From CAIWTU01 sp035686205 (GTDB lineage: Bacteria > Desulfobacterota > Desulfuromonadia > Geobacterales > Geobacteraceae), in NCBI GenBank assembly GCA_035686205.1, contig DASRZQ010000181.1, positions 1 through 11,741 of the forward strand: a stretch of DNA of 11,741 nucleotides, given 5' to 3'. Under the pieces are notes generated by a model. The model saw only the letters and a list, made by a program, of their open reading frames with translations. It ran no database searches and was not told where the DNA came from. Position 1 is the first letter of the stretch. Each line of letters starts with the position of its first letter. The translations under genes and the position numbers were made by a program. This document shows, piece by piece, positions 1 through 6,274 of this stretch.

Positions 1-183
1 CCACAATACGGCCGGACCGCAAGGGTTCTCACCTTTGACGGCGCACGGTTCCATCACAAGTTATGGCTGACCTGGGACGGCACGAAATTCACGGCTTCCA
101 CCGCCAGAAAAATGCCTGGCTGGAGATGCCCCGACTCCTACCGATACTTCTCCCCTTCCGAACGCAAACAGTACTGCCAATAG
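1..183 (+). CDS. C-terminal 60 residues of an unrecognised protein (5' end outside window)
   Basis: Frame 1 is open from the first base to a TAG at 181-183 and encodes 60 residues. Codon third positions are mostly G or C, as in the real genes downstream, which supports coding. The peptide is rich in aromatic and basic residues, starts with PQYGRTARVLTFDG and ends in a Cys-containing tail (RKQYCQ) with a second Cys in WRCPDSY. Two cysteines in so short a tail would suit an exported protein, but that is a guess. I do not recognise the family, and no start codon is available within the window. Confidence 0.5.
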   Translation, partial: PQYGRTARVLTFDGARFHHKLWLTWDGTKFTASTARKMPGWRCPDSYRYFSPSERKQYCQ

Positions 184-495
184 AACTATGATAAGGATGT
201 TTCATACTTCGTTTTTGGGAGTCAATACCGATTTTTGTGAATTGTAAGCGCCTGACCCTTCCTTTTTTTCCTTCCTTTTTTTCTGGCCATTCCGTTTTTT
301 CCCTATTCGGAAAAACAACGATCCCGCCATAAAAATGTGGTATCTTGACAAATAAGTCTTTATCCGAATGCGTTTTTACGGCGAAGTTCACACGAAAAAG
401 CCGGCATGAAGCCGCGCTGACGACGATTGGCACCGGCATTGCGCTCATTCCAGCTTCCATGCTCGCGGATTCAGGTTTCAGAAAGGAAAAGTCCA
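184..495. other. Intergenic region with polypyrimidine tract and possible promoter
   Basis: No convincing gene lies here. A weak bulged stem (GGGAGTCA at 217-224 with TGACCC at 253-258) leads into a T-rich tract and could end transcription of the upstream gene, but its loop is long. A consensus TTGACA at 345-350 is the best -35 candidate for the heme-sensor cluster starting at 496, but I see no good -10 at 16-18 bases. The ORFs that cross this region lack ribosome binding sites and look accidental. Confidence 0.4.
257..282 (+). repeat. Perfect tandem duplication of a 13-base pyrimidine unit
   Basis: CCTTCCTTTTTTT occurs twice back to back (257-269 and 270-282) with no mismatch. The purine-free tract could slip during replication or take up unusual DNA structure. 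No hairpin immediately precedes it, so it is not a standard terminator. Confidence 0.8.
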
Positions 496-1326
496 ATGAT
501 GAAGACCCTGGCCGGCAAGGCCATTATCCCCGTAACTCTGGCCGTTACCGGCTTTGTGATAGTGTGCTGTCTTCTCCTTTATTCCATAATCAAGTCCGAC
601 ATGACCGGCATGGCGACGCTCCACGCGACGAGCCTGGCAAACGTGGTCGTGAAGGCGACCCGCTACTCGATGCTTACAACCGACCGCGAAACCCTGCGCA
701 ATATAATAAAAGATATCGGCGAACAGCAGGATGTGGAGCATGTCCGCATTTTCAACAAGCAGGGCGTGATCGAGTTTTCATCGGACGCCGGCGAGGTGAA
801 CCGTCTGGTCGACAAAAAAACGGCGGGCTGCATAGGCTGTCACGCGGGCCCGGTTCCGGTCGCGAAGCTGGGTGCCATGCGGCAGGCGCGGCAGTTCGTC
901 AACGGGAAGGGCAGAGAGGTGCTGGCCATTACCGCGCCGATCTATAACGAACCGGAATGTTTCGGCGCCTCCTGTCATTTTCACGCGCCGGGAAACAAGG
1001 TGCTCGGCACGCTCGACATCGGGCTTTCCCGCAAGCCGCTTCGGGACGCCCTTGCCACGATGCGGGGCAGGATGGTCGTTTTCACCTTCCTGATCCTGGT
1101 CCTGACCGTTGGCGGAACAGCGGCGCTTCTGCGCCGTTCCATACTGACTCCGGTCAGGATAATGACCGATTACTGCAAGGAGATGGCCGGCGGCGCTCCG
1201 GACCGCGAATTGCCGGGATTCGAAGGTGAACTGGAAGAACTTGCGCTGTCGCTGAAAACCATTGCCGGTGTGATGAAAAAGGAGCGGAAATCCGCTCCCG
1301 GCTGTGCGGACAAAAACGGGCGTTAA
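496..1326 (+). CDS. Membrane-anchored periplasmic c-type heme sensor with HAMP-like tail, no output domain
   Basis: This 276-residue protein starts at the ATG at 496, eight bases after AAGGA (483-487); a TTG start at 427 lacks such a site. Residues 9-31 form a transmembrane segment. A periplasmic domain of about 160 residues follows, with a canonical heme-c motif CIGCH (112-116) and CFGASCH (155-161), a CX4CH motif. A second membrane segment (about 192-212) leads into a HAMP-like stretch (213-260), and the protein then ends. Known knowledge: periplasmic c-heme domains between two membrane helices occur in Geobacter chemoreceptors and histidine kinases, where they respond to redox or small ligands. 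Here no kinase, methyl-accepting or cyclase domain follows, so an output would have to pass through a partner. The next gene begins two bases after the stop. A function in electron transfer rather than sensing is possible. Confidence 0.8.
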   Translation: MMKTLAGKAIIPVTLAVTGFVIVCCLLLYSIIKSDMTGMATLHATSLANVVVKATRYSMLTTDRETLRNIIKDIGEQQDVEHVRIFNKQGVIEFSSDAGEVNRLVDKKTAGCIGCHAGPVPVAKLGAMRQARQFVNGKGREVLAITAPIYNEPECFGASCHFHAPGNKVLGTLDIGLSRKPLRDALATMRGRMVVFTFLILVLTVGGTAALLRRSILTPVRIMTDYCKEMAGGAPDRELPGFEGELEELALSLKTIAGVMKKERKSAPGCADKNGR

Positions 1327-1328
1327 TC

Positions 1329-1898
1329 ATGGGGTTCGGTCAGAAAGAACCACATCTTGTTGAAGCCGGGGACGAACTCACCGAAAAGCAGCGCCTGCGC
1401 CGGGAGTCCCTGGATAAAATCCGTTTCTTCAGGCTGAAATCGGTGCGGGGAGCGTGGTCTGTTTCGGCGTTTCTGCTGGTCAGCATAGGGGCGTTGATTG
1501 ATTTCCGCTTCCTTCCGTCGCTTCCGGAAAAGATGAAAGCAATGCTCGGCACGCCGCCGTCGGCGCTCATGATCAGCGGACTGCTGGTTTTGTACACTTT
1601 TTCGGCCATCATTCTTGTCCTTTCGAAGATGATGCGCGGAGCGGAACCTTCCGGCGGCATTGTCCATGTCATATACCTGGCGGCATTTTACGGGTTCTAT
1701 CACCTTGACGGCGCGCTGGACGATAATTTCTGGGCGGTATTCGCCGCCGGTCTCACCGTTCTGGGACTGCTGTGCTACCATAACCGGATCCGCTTCAACG
1801 CGCTTGTGCGTGAAGAGCAGGAGATACTGAGGATTATGGACGATGATGGAAAGGGACCTGGCGGCCGTCGGGCGCCTTTCGGGAAACGCCATGAATAA
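1329..1898 (+). CDS. Four-helix integral membrane protein of unknown function
   Basis: The 189-residue product begins two bases after the heme-sensor stop, so translation is probably coupled; no strong ribosome binding site is visible. A charged cytoplasmic N-terminus of about 40 residues precedes four hydrophobic segments, roughly at 41-60, 78-100, 108-126 and 133-151, and a charged tail (from 152) rich in Arg, Glu and Asp. Both ends should be cytoplasmic. Histidines at the third helix (H113, H125) could be ligands but I see no family motif. I do not recognise the family. Its tight position between a heme sensor and a DNA-binding-type regulator suggests it relays or stabilises a signal, which is inference from context only. 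Confidence 0.75.
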   Translation: MGFGQKEPHLVEAGDELTEKQRLRRESLDKIRFFRLKSVRGAWSVSAFLLVSIGALIDFRFLPSLPEKMKAMLGTPPSALMISGLLVLYTFSAIILVLSKMMRGAEPSGGIVHVIYLAAFYGFYHLDGALDDNFWAVFAAGLTVLGLLCYHNRIRFNALVREEQEILRIMDDDGKGPGGRRAPFGKRHE

Positions 1899-2214
1899 AA
1901 AACCCAAAAAACCTTTCATCCCGCCGGAAAAGCACGATACGGTCCGCCGGGAGATCGTGGAAATTCTGCGGCGACAAGAGATGTCGGCCAGGCAAATATC
2001 CTCGACTATCGGCATATCGGAAAAAGACGTATTCGACCATCTGGAGCATATCCGCGCCATGCTTCACGGCAAAGGCACCGGCATTTCGGTGACTCCGGCC
2101 CGGTGCATGAAATGCGGTTTTGTATTCAGGAAAAGAGACCGTCTTTCGAAACCCGGCAGGTGCCCGGTTTGTCGCGGGGAGCAGGTGGAGGACCCGCTTT
2201 TTTCAATCGACTGA
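1891..2214 (+). CDS. Small HTH regulator fused to a zinc ribbon (COG3357-like)
   Basis: The 107-residue protein from the ATG at 1891 has a winged-helix-like HTH at about residues 15-60 (RREIVEIL, then MSARQISSTIGISEKDVFDHLEHI) and a C-terminal zinc ribbon with CMKC (72-75) and CPVC (91-94). This arrangement matches predicted transcription regulators of COG3357. The start overlaps the end of the membrane protein by eight bases. An in-frame ATG at 1843 has a better purine-rich upstream site (GAGGAT) and would add 16 residues, so the start is uncertain. No signal peptide or membrane segment is present, so it acts in the cytoplasm. As the third gene of the heme-sensor cluster it is the only candidate here for an output onto DNA or RNA. 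Its target is unknown. Confidence 0.8.
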   Translation: MNKKPKKPFIPPEKHDTVRREIVEILRRQEMSARQISSTIGISEKDVFDHLEHIRAMLHGKGTGISVTPARCMKCGFVFRKRDRLSKPGRCPVCRGEQVEDPLFSID

Positions 2215-2311
2215 TCTCGGTACAGGTTCTCCTGTCACCGCGACATTCAGGCTTTATGGACCATGGTAACCTCCGTCTGCCACGTCCTCCAGGTCAAGGG
2301 GCCGGCAGGTC

Positions 2312-2368
2312 AAAAAAAACCCCGAAACCGGCGGCGAATATGGGGTTCGCCGCCCCTCAGCTTCGGGG
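2312..2368 (-). terminator. Strong intrinsic terminator on the minus strand
   Basis: Read on the minus strand, CCCCGAA (2368-2362) pairs with TTCGGGG (2326-2320), enclosing a second perfect 9-bp hairpin (GGCGGCGAA at 2330-2338 on the plus strand against TTCGCCGCC at 2346-2354). The outer stem is followed directly by eight T residues (2319-2312). On the plus strand no T run follows, so the signal is directional and does not serve the plus-strand gene ending at 2214. No minus-strand protein gene leads into it. Confidence 0.75.
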
Positions 2369-2389
2369 CACATAACAAGGAGGTTAGTT
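2312..2389 (-). ncRNA. Candidate small RNA, about 78 nt, with anti-Shine-Dalgarno segment
   Basis: A promoter-like sequence (2424-2396, minus) and a strong terminator (2368-2312, minus) define a short transcript with no meaningful ORF. Its predicted 5' end, before the terminator structure, contains ACCTCCTT (complement of 2377-2384), identical to the core anti-Shine-Dalgarno sequence of 16S rRNA. Such a single-stranded segment could pair with ribosome binding sites. It does not match any RNA family I recognise. The promoter, start point and expression are inference; the terminator is the firm part. Confidence 0.45.
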
Positions 2390-2395
2390 GCTTTT

Positions 2396-2424
2396 TCTAT
2401 ACTACTAATTTGAATTGTTTTCAA
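2396..2424 (-). promoter_or_regulatory. Sigma-70-like promoter for the candidate small RNA
   Basis: On the minus strand TTGAAA (2424-2419) is followed after exactly 17 bases by TATAGA (2401-2396). This would start transcription near 2389, about 20 bases before the terminator structure. It lies in a very AT-rich block (about 2390-2470), where chance matches are common. Confidence 0.4.
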
Positions 2425-2608
2425 TAAAAATAAACATTTTTACTTATAGTAAATAGAAATTTTTTCAAAGAGCGAATTTTGACCCGTTTTTAAATGGTTT
2501 TTCGCCTTGGCATCATAATTCAGGATTCCAATTTTACAGAGGCCTCGAAAAAGACTGCCCGGCCGACGACATAATTTTCCACCGCACGACAAATCCGGTC
2601 ACAAACTC

Positions 2609-2617
2609 TGCTATAAT
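2609..2617 (+). promoter_or_regulatory. Extended -10 promoter for the rubrerythrin-like gene
   Basis: TGCTATAAT is a perfect extended -10 element. Transcription would start near 2624, giving a 40-base leader to the ATG at 2664. No good -35 lies 17 bases upstream, as is usual for extended -10 promoters. The ATG at 2616 lies inside this element, which argues against it as a start. Confidence 0.6.
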
Positions 2618-2663
2618 GTTAATTAACAGGTCAGTAACCTTTCCAGAACCACCGGAGGAAATT

Positions 2664-3149
2664 ATGAATGTCTTTGATTTTGCCATAAAAATGGAAGATG
2701 ACGGCGGAAAATTCTATGAAAAACTGGCGGCGGAAGCCGACGACCCCGAATTGAAGATGATTTTTTCGCTGCTGGCGGAGGAAGAGCTGCAGCACCGGAA
2801 TATATTTCAGTCGATGAAGGACGGCGAAGACCCGGCGCAGGCCGATTCAAGGATCATGGGACGGGCGAAAAGCGCGTTTCAAAAGCTTCTGGATAAAAAA
2901 GACATGTCAGGCATCCTCAGAAGCGACCCGGACGCGTACCTGCACTCGATTAAGACGGAAGAGGAATACATCCGGCTTTACGAGGACATGGCGAACAGGG
3001 AAAAGAGTCCGCACGTGAAAGAGCTGTTGCTGCGTATTGCCGAAGAAGAGAGACATCACCTGAAAATTATGGAACATATTTACGATTTTGTAGAGTCGCC
3101 GAGAAACTTTCTTGCCTGGGGGGAATTCAGCAACCTCAGGGATCTGTAG
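2664..3149 (+). CDS. Rubrerythrin/ferritin-like diiron protein
   Basis: The product has 161 residues from the ATG at 2664, which follows GGAGGAA with good spacing. It is a helical protein with paired carboxylate/histidine motifs of the ferritin-like fold: E11 in the first helix, AEEELQH (38-44), KTEEEYIRLYE (97-107) and AEEERHH (126-132). Known relatives (COG1633) bind two irons and act in oxidative stress or iron handling in anaerobes. The C-terminal rubredoxin domain of classical rubrerythrin, with its CxxC pairs, is absent, so electrons must come from elsewhere if it is a peroxidase. It appears monocistronic, with its own promoter and a possible terminator after it. The exact substrate cannot be told from sequence. 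Confidence 0.85.
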   Translation: MNVFDFAIKMEDDGGKFYEKLAAEADDPELKMIFSLLAEEELQHRNIFQSMKDGEDPAQADSRIMGRAKSAFQKLLDKKDMSGILRSDPDAYLHSIKTEEEYIRLYEDMANREKSPHVKELLLRIAEEERHHLKIMEHIYDFVESPRNFLAWGEFSNLRDL

Positions 3150-3150
3150 T

Positions 3151-3180
3151 AAGCATCTTATCCGTGTCCAGGTGCTTTTT
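3151..3180 (+). terminator. Possible intrinsic terminator after the rubrerythrin-like gene
   Basis: AAGCATC (3151-3157) pairs with GGTGCTT (3171-3177), including one G-T pair, across a 13-base loop. A T run at 3176-3180 overlaps the stem end. It sits directly after the stop codon. The stem is short, so strength is uncertain. Confidence 0.45.
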
Positions 3181-3190
3181 GAACGTTTAA

Positions 3191-3217
3191 TTGTCTTATT
3201 GCGATTATTTTTAAAAT
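3191..3217 (+). promoter_or_regulatory. Weak promoter candidate for the propeller lipoprotein
   Basis: TTGTCT (3191-3196) and TAAAAT (3212-3217) are separated by 15 bases, shorter than the optimum. It is the best match between the preceding terminator and the ATG at 3298, but the score by eye is low. Confidence 0.25.
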
Positions 3218-3297
3218 ACCGGTATTCGATCTCTTCCGGTTTCCCGTTCCATGACGAAGCTGTTATGGAATGATTTTTTTTTGCACAAGGGGGAGTA

Positions 3298-4449
3298 ATG
3301 AAAAGATCTTTATGCGGGATAACAATGACGTTTTTAGTTGCAGGCGGAGTTATTGCGGCGCTTTGCGGGTGCCAGGTCCGCCCGATGACCATGGGCGCCG
3401 CCTCCGAAGTGTCGGTGCGCGGCGCGCTTATGGAAGTGGCGGGAGTCCCCGACCAGCTGACCGGCATAACCATGTCGGGCCAGGGCAGGATTTTCGTCAA
3501 CTTCCCCCGCTGGGCAGGCAACCCCCGCTGGTCCGTGGCCGAGCTGATGTCGGACGGCTCTCTTCGACCCTATCCCGACGAGGAATGGAACCATTGGGAT
3601 GGCGGGGCCGCGGATGCAGGCAGACATTTCGTCTGCGTGCAGAGCGTTTATGCGGATAACAAAGGCTTCCTCTGGATACTGGATCCGGCCTCTCCGGGAT
3701 TCAAGGGGGTAATCAAGGGCGGCGCGAAGCTGGTCAAGGTGGATATGACCACGAACAAGGTTGTCCAGGTAATCTCCTTCGACGAGACAGCCGCTCCTCG
3801 CGACAGCTATCTCAACGACGTGCGGGTCGACACGCTTGTCGAAACAGCCTACATTACGGATTCCGGAACTGGCGCCATCGTGGTTGTTGACCTGGAATCG
3901 GGGCTGGCCAGGAGGCTCCTGTCCGACCATCCTTCCACCAAGGCCGAACCCGGTTTTGTTTTGAAGGTTGACGGAAAGGAATTGGTGGGAGAGGACGGCA
4001 AAGCCCCGCGGATAAACGCTGACGGCATTGCCCTGGACCCGGACAGAAAATTCCTGTACTACCATGCATTGACCGCGACAACTTTGTACCGGATAGACAC
4101 GAAATACCTCAGAGACGCGACCCTGCTGCCGGCCGAACTGGCGGGACACGTGGAAAAGCTCGGTGAAACCGGGCCTGTCGACGGAATGGAGATGGACCGG
4201 GACTACAACCTCTACGTTACTTCCCTGGAAGACAACGCCATCAAACGTTACCGGGTTTACGACGGCTCCCTCATCCGGATCGCCGAAAACGACCTTATCC
4301 AGTGGCCGGACAGCATTTCTATCAGCCCGGACAATTACCTGTATTTTACGGCTTCGCAGATAAACCTGATGCCCCGTTTTAACCAGGGGGGCGACAAACG
4401 CATGCCGCCTTACAGGATTTTCAGGATCCTGCTGAAACCGTTTGAATAG
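3298..4449 (+). CDS. Predicted lipoprotein with yellow/major royal jelly-type beta-propeller
   Basis: The 383-residue protein starts at 3298 after a GGGGGAG site. Residues 1-24 form a signal peptide ending in a lipobox-like LCGC with Cys25, followed by Gln, which would favour outer-membrane sorting; the Cys before Gly is unusual in a lipobox. The rest looks like the MRJP/yellow family (PF03022-type, often called L-dopachrome tautomerase-related): GRIFVNFPRW near the start, then NDVRVD and AYITDSGTGAIVVVDL, then DGIALDPDRKFLYYH and a late WPDSISISPDNYLYF. These are propeller blade motifs. Bacterial members have mostly unknown substrates, so no reaction is assigned. It converges on the minus-strand radical SAM gene, with only 38 bases between the stops. 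Confidence 0.8.
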   Translation: MKRSLCGITMTFLVAGGVIAALCGCQVRPMTMGAASEVSVRGALMEVAGVPDQLTGITMSGQGRIFVNFPRWAGNPRWSVAELMSDGSLRPYPDEEWNHWDGGAADAGRHFVCVQSVYADNKGFLWILDPASPGFKGVIKGGAKLVKVDMTTNKVVQVISFDETAAPRDSYLNDVRVDTLVETAYITDSGTGAIVVVDLESGLARRLLSDHPSTKAEPGFVLKVDGKELVGEDGKAPRINADGIALDPDRKFLYYHALTATTLYRIDTKYLRDATLLPAELAGHVEKLGETGPVDGMEMDRDYNLYVTSLEDNAIKRYRVYDGSLIRIAENDLIQWPDSISISPDNYLYFTASQINLMPRFNQGGDKRMPPYRIFRILLKPFE

Positions 4450-4487
4450 TAAAATGAATATTTCCGGCGGGGAGGGCGCGCACGCGG

Positions 4488-5459
4488 TCAGCGGCATGAC
4501 TCGCCCCGTCCGGATTCTCTCATGATCTCGCCGGTCCTGTATCCCTGCCATGTCCCGCGCCTTTTCAGCTCATTGACCACGGAATACCACATCTGGTTGT
4601 TTTTCAGCCCCCAGGCCGGCGCCACCCGGATGGCAAGCGGAGCCGAGCCGTAAAGCCGCTGGATGGTGATGCGGGACGGTATCCGTTCCAGAAAATCGCA
4701 GACGCCGCCGACATATTCCGCGTGGGTGAGGGGAACGAATTCGCCGCTCCGGTACATCTCCGCGAGCCTGGTCCCCTCGACCGCATGGAGCTGGTGAATC
4801 TTCAGGGAATCGACGGGAAGGGAGGCGATCAGGTCGGCCACCTTCAGGAAGCCCTCCCTGGTTTCACCGGGAAAGCCGTAGATCAGGTGTGTGCAGAGCT
4901 CTATTCCCCTGCCGGAAACCCTGTCCACCGCCCGCAGGTATTCCGCCAGGCCGTGACCGCGGTTGATGCGGCGCAGGATATCATCGTTCATCGACTGCAG
5001 GCCGAGCTCCAGGCAGACGTAGCGGCTCCGGGCCAGTTCCTCCAGCAGGTCTATGACTTCGTCCGCCAGGCAGTCCGGCCTGGTGCCTACGGATATGCCG
5101 AGCACGTCGGGATGGTCGAGGACGGACAGGTACAGGTCGCGTAGCCTTTCCACGGTGCCGTAGGTGTTCGTGTGTTTCTGGAAATAAATGATGAATTTCT
5201 CGCTGCCGAGCCGCCTGAGATGGTATGCGATTCCTTCTTCCATCTGACGCCTCACCGGGATTGTGTCACGTGTCCCCTTCGGTGAAAACGAAGTGTTGTT
5301 GCAGAAGATGCAGCCGCCGGCGCCTGTGGTCCCGTCCCTGTTAGGGCAGGTAAAGCCTCCGTCGACGTTCACCTTGCTGACACGGCAGCGGAAGCGGCGG
5401 CGGAGGTAAGAACCGTAGGAATGGATGCGCAGATCCTTGTGGATGAATTCGTCAGACAT
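4488..5459 (-). CDS. YhcC-type radical SAM protein (TIGR01212-like)
   Basis: The 323-residue protein starts at the ATG at 5459-5457, which overlaps the thiE stop in ATGTCTGA (8 bases). A longer reading frame runs back into thiE but would duplicate coding sequence. The iron-sulfur motif is C38, C50 and C53 (TCPNRDGTTGAGGCIFC), the CX11CX2C spacing of the YhcC/YtqA group. Other family landmarks are ISVGTRPDCL, LELGLQSMND and HLIYGFPGETREG. The related Bacillus protein YtqA (MnmL) has been tied to wobble-uridine tRNA modification; whether this protein does the same is not shown by sequence. The overlap with thiE implies cotranscription with thiamine genes, but YhcC has no established role in thiamine synthesis, so the link may be only one of shared regulation. 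Confidence 0.88.
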   Translation of the reverse strand: MSDEFIHKDLRIHSYGSYLRRRFRCRVSKVNVDGGFTCPNRDGTTGAGGCIFCNNTSFSPKGTRDTIPVRRQMEEGIAYHLRRLGSEKFIIYFQKHTNTYGTVERLRDLYLSVLDHPDVLGISVGTRPDCLADEVIDLLEELARSRYVCLELGLQSMNDDILRRINRGHGLAEYLRAVDRVSGRGIELCTHLIYGFPGETREGFLKVADLIASLPVDSLKIHQLHAVEGTRLAEMYRSGEFVPLTHAEYVGGVCDFLERIPSRITIQRLYGSAPLAIRVAPAWGLKNNQMWYSVVNELKRRGTWQGYRTGEIMRESGRGESCR

Positions 5460-6093
5460 TACAAACCGTCTTTGCTGAAGAAAGAAGCGACAAGAGCTCT
5501 TTCGTTTCCTTCTCCGGATCATCGGCGGCGATGATCGCGGAGATAAGGGCAATGCCGCGCGCTCCGGCGGCAATAACCTCCCGGACGTTTTCCCTTTTTA
5601 TCCCGCCGAGAGCGAAAACCGGGATGCCGACGGCTTCCGCGGTTTCCCGCAGAGCCGCGACACCGACCGGGCTTCCGTAACGGGCCTTGGACGGAGTGAA
5701 ATAAACCGGTCCGAAGGTGATGAAATCGGCACCGCCATCACGGGCGGCAAACGCTCCGGTGCGGTCGTGGCAGGAAACGCCGACCAGCCTGCTCCCGCCG
5801 AGTACTTTCCTTGCCGCACGGGCGGGAATGCTTTCGCCGCCCAGGTGCACTCCGTCCGCGTCCACCGCCAGGGCGATGTCGACCCTGTCGTTGATGATCA
5901 GTTTCGCGCCATAGCGGGAAGTCAGCTCCCTCATGCCCAGGGCCGCGTCGAACAGGGAACGGCCCGACAGGTCCTTCTCCCGCAGCTGGACTGCTTTCAC
6001 GCCGCCCCTGAGCGCGGCCTCGATTACTTCGGAAAGGCGCCCGTTCCGGGCCTGTTTTCTGTCGGTAATGAGGTAAAGGTCGAAATCAATCAT
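5452..6093 (-). CDS. thiE: Thiamine phosphate synthase
   Basis: The 213-residue protein is a full-length ThiE. It condenses hydroxymethylpyrimidine diphosphate with thiazole phosphate to form thiamine monophosphate in the cytoplasm. Visible family motifs in TIM-barrel order are LYLITDR (6-12), QLREK (36-40), IINDR (66-70), GVHLGG (81-86), GPVYFTPSK (128-136) and FALGGI (160-165). The ribosome binding site is weak (AGG about 13 bases upstream). It is the third thiamine gene of the operon and lies 181 bases after thiG, a gap filled mainly by two REP-like hairpins. Fusion with ThiD, seen in some bacteria, is absent. Confidence 0.95.
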   Translation of the reverse strand: MIDFDLYLITDRKQARNGRLSEVIEAALRGGVKAVQLREKDLSGRSLFDAALGMRELTSRYGAKLIINDRVDIALAVDADGVHLGGESIPARAARKVLGGSRLVGVSCHDRTGAFAARDGGADFITFGPVYFTPSKARYGSPVGVAALRETAEAVGIPVFALGGIKRENVREVIAAGARGIALISAIIAADDPEKETKELLSLLSSAKTVCNV

Positions 6094-6112
6094 TGCGGAT
6101 TCGTTTACCTGC

Positions 6113-6222
6113 CTTCATAACTCCCCCCAACCCCCTCTTATCTTAAGAGGGGGGAATGTCCTGAACTTTAATAGTAAAATGTTCTCCTCTCCTTAGATAA
6201 GGGGAGGGTGGGAGGGGCTATT
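6113..6222. repeat. Inverted pair of REP-like palindromic units between thiG and thiE
   Basis: Unit 1 (6113-6154) contains a 10-bp hairpin CCCCCTCTTA-TCT-TAAGAGGGGG (6131-6153). Unit 2 (about 6181-6222) contains CCTCTCCTTA-GA-TAAGGGGAGG (6186-6207) followed by GGTGGGAGGGG. Unit 1 read on the minus strand has the same layout as unit 2, so they form an inverted pair. The first 41 bases of unit 1 reappear at 7479-7518 with two differences. Hairpins like these in an operon can slow exonucleases or alter message stability. Confidence 0.8.
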
Positions 6223-6274
6223 TTTCCCCCGTACCAAAACTTTTTCCGATTCATTCCCGAGTGTCTTTTAAGCT

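Noticed and set aside
2341..2360. GGGG-TTCGCCG-CCCC resembling a tRNA T-arm
   Set aside because: The loop does not fit the TTCRANY consensus and no acceptor or anticodon stem can be drawn around it.
2103..2375. Plus-strand ORF of 90 codons overlapping the zinc-ribbon gene and its downstream region
   Set aside because: It overlaps a recognised gene in another frame, lacks a ribosome binding site and its tail runs through the minus-strand terminator hairpin.
3334..4551. Long 405-codon minus-strand ORF
   Set aside because: It is the shadow of the propeller lipoprotein gene, whose plus-strand product has a clear signal peptide and family motifs.
4722..5144. 140-codon plus-strand ORF opposite the radical SAM gene
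   Set aside because: It is antisense to a gene with an intact iron-sulfur motif and has no recognisable domain.
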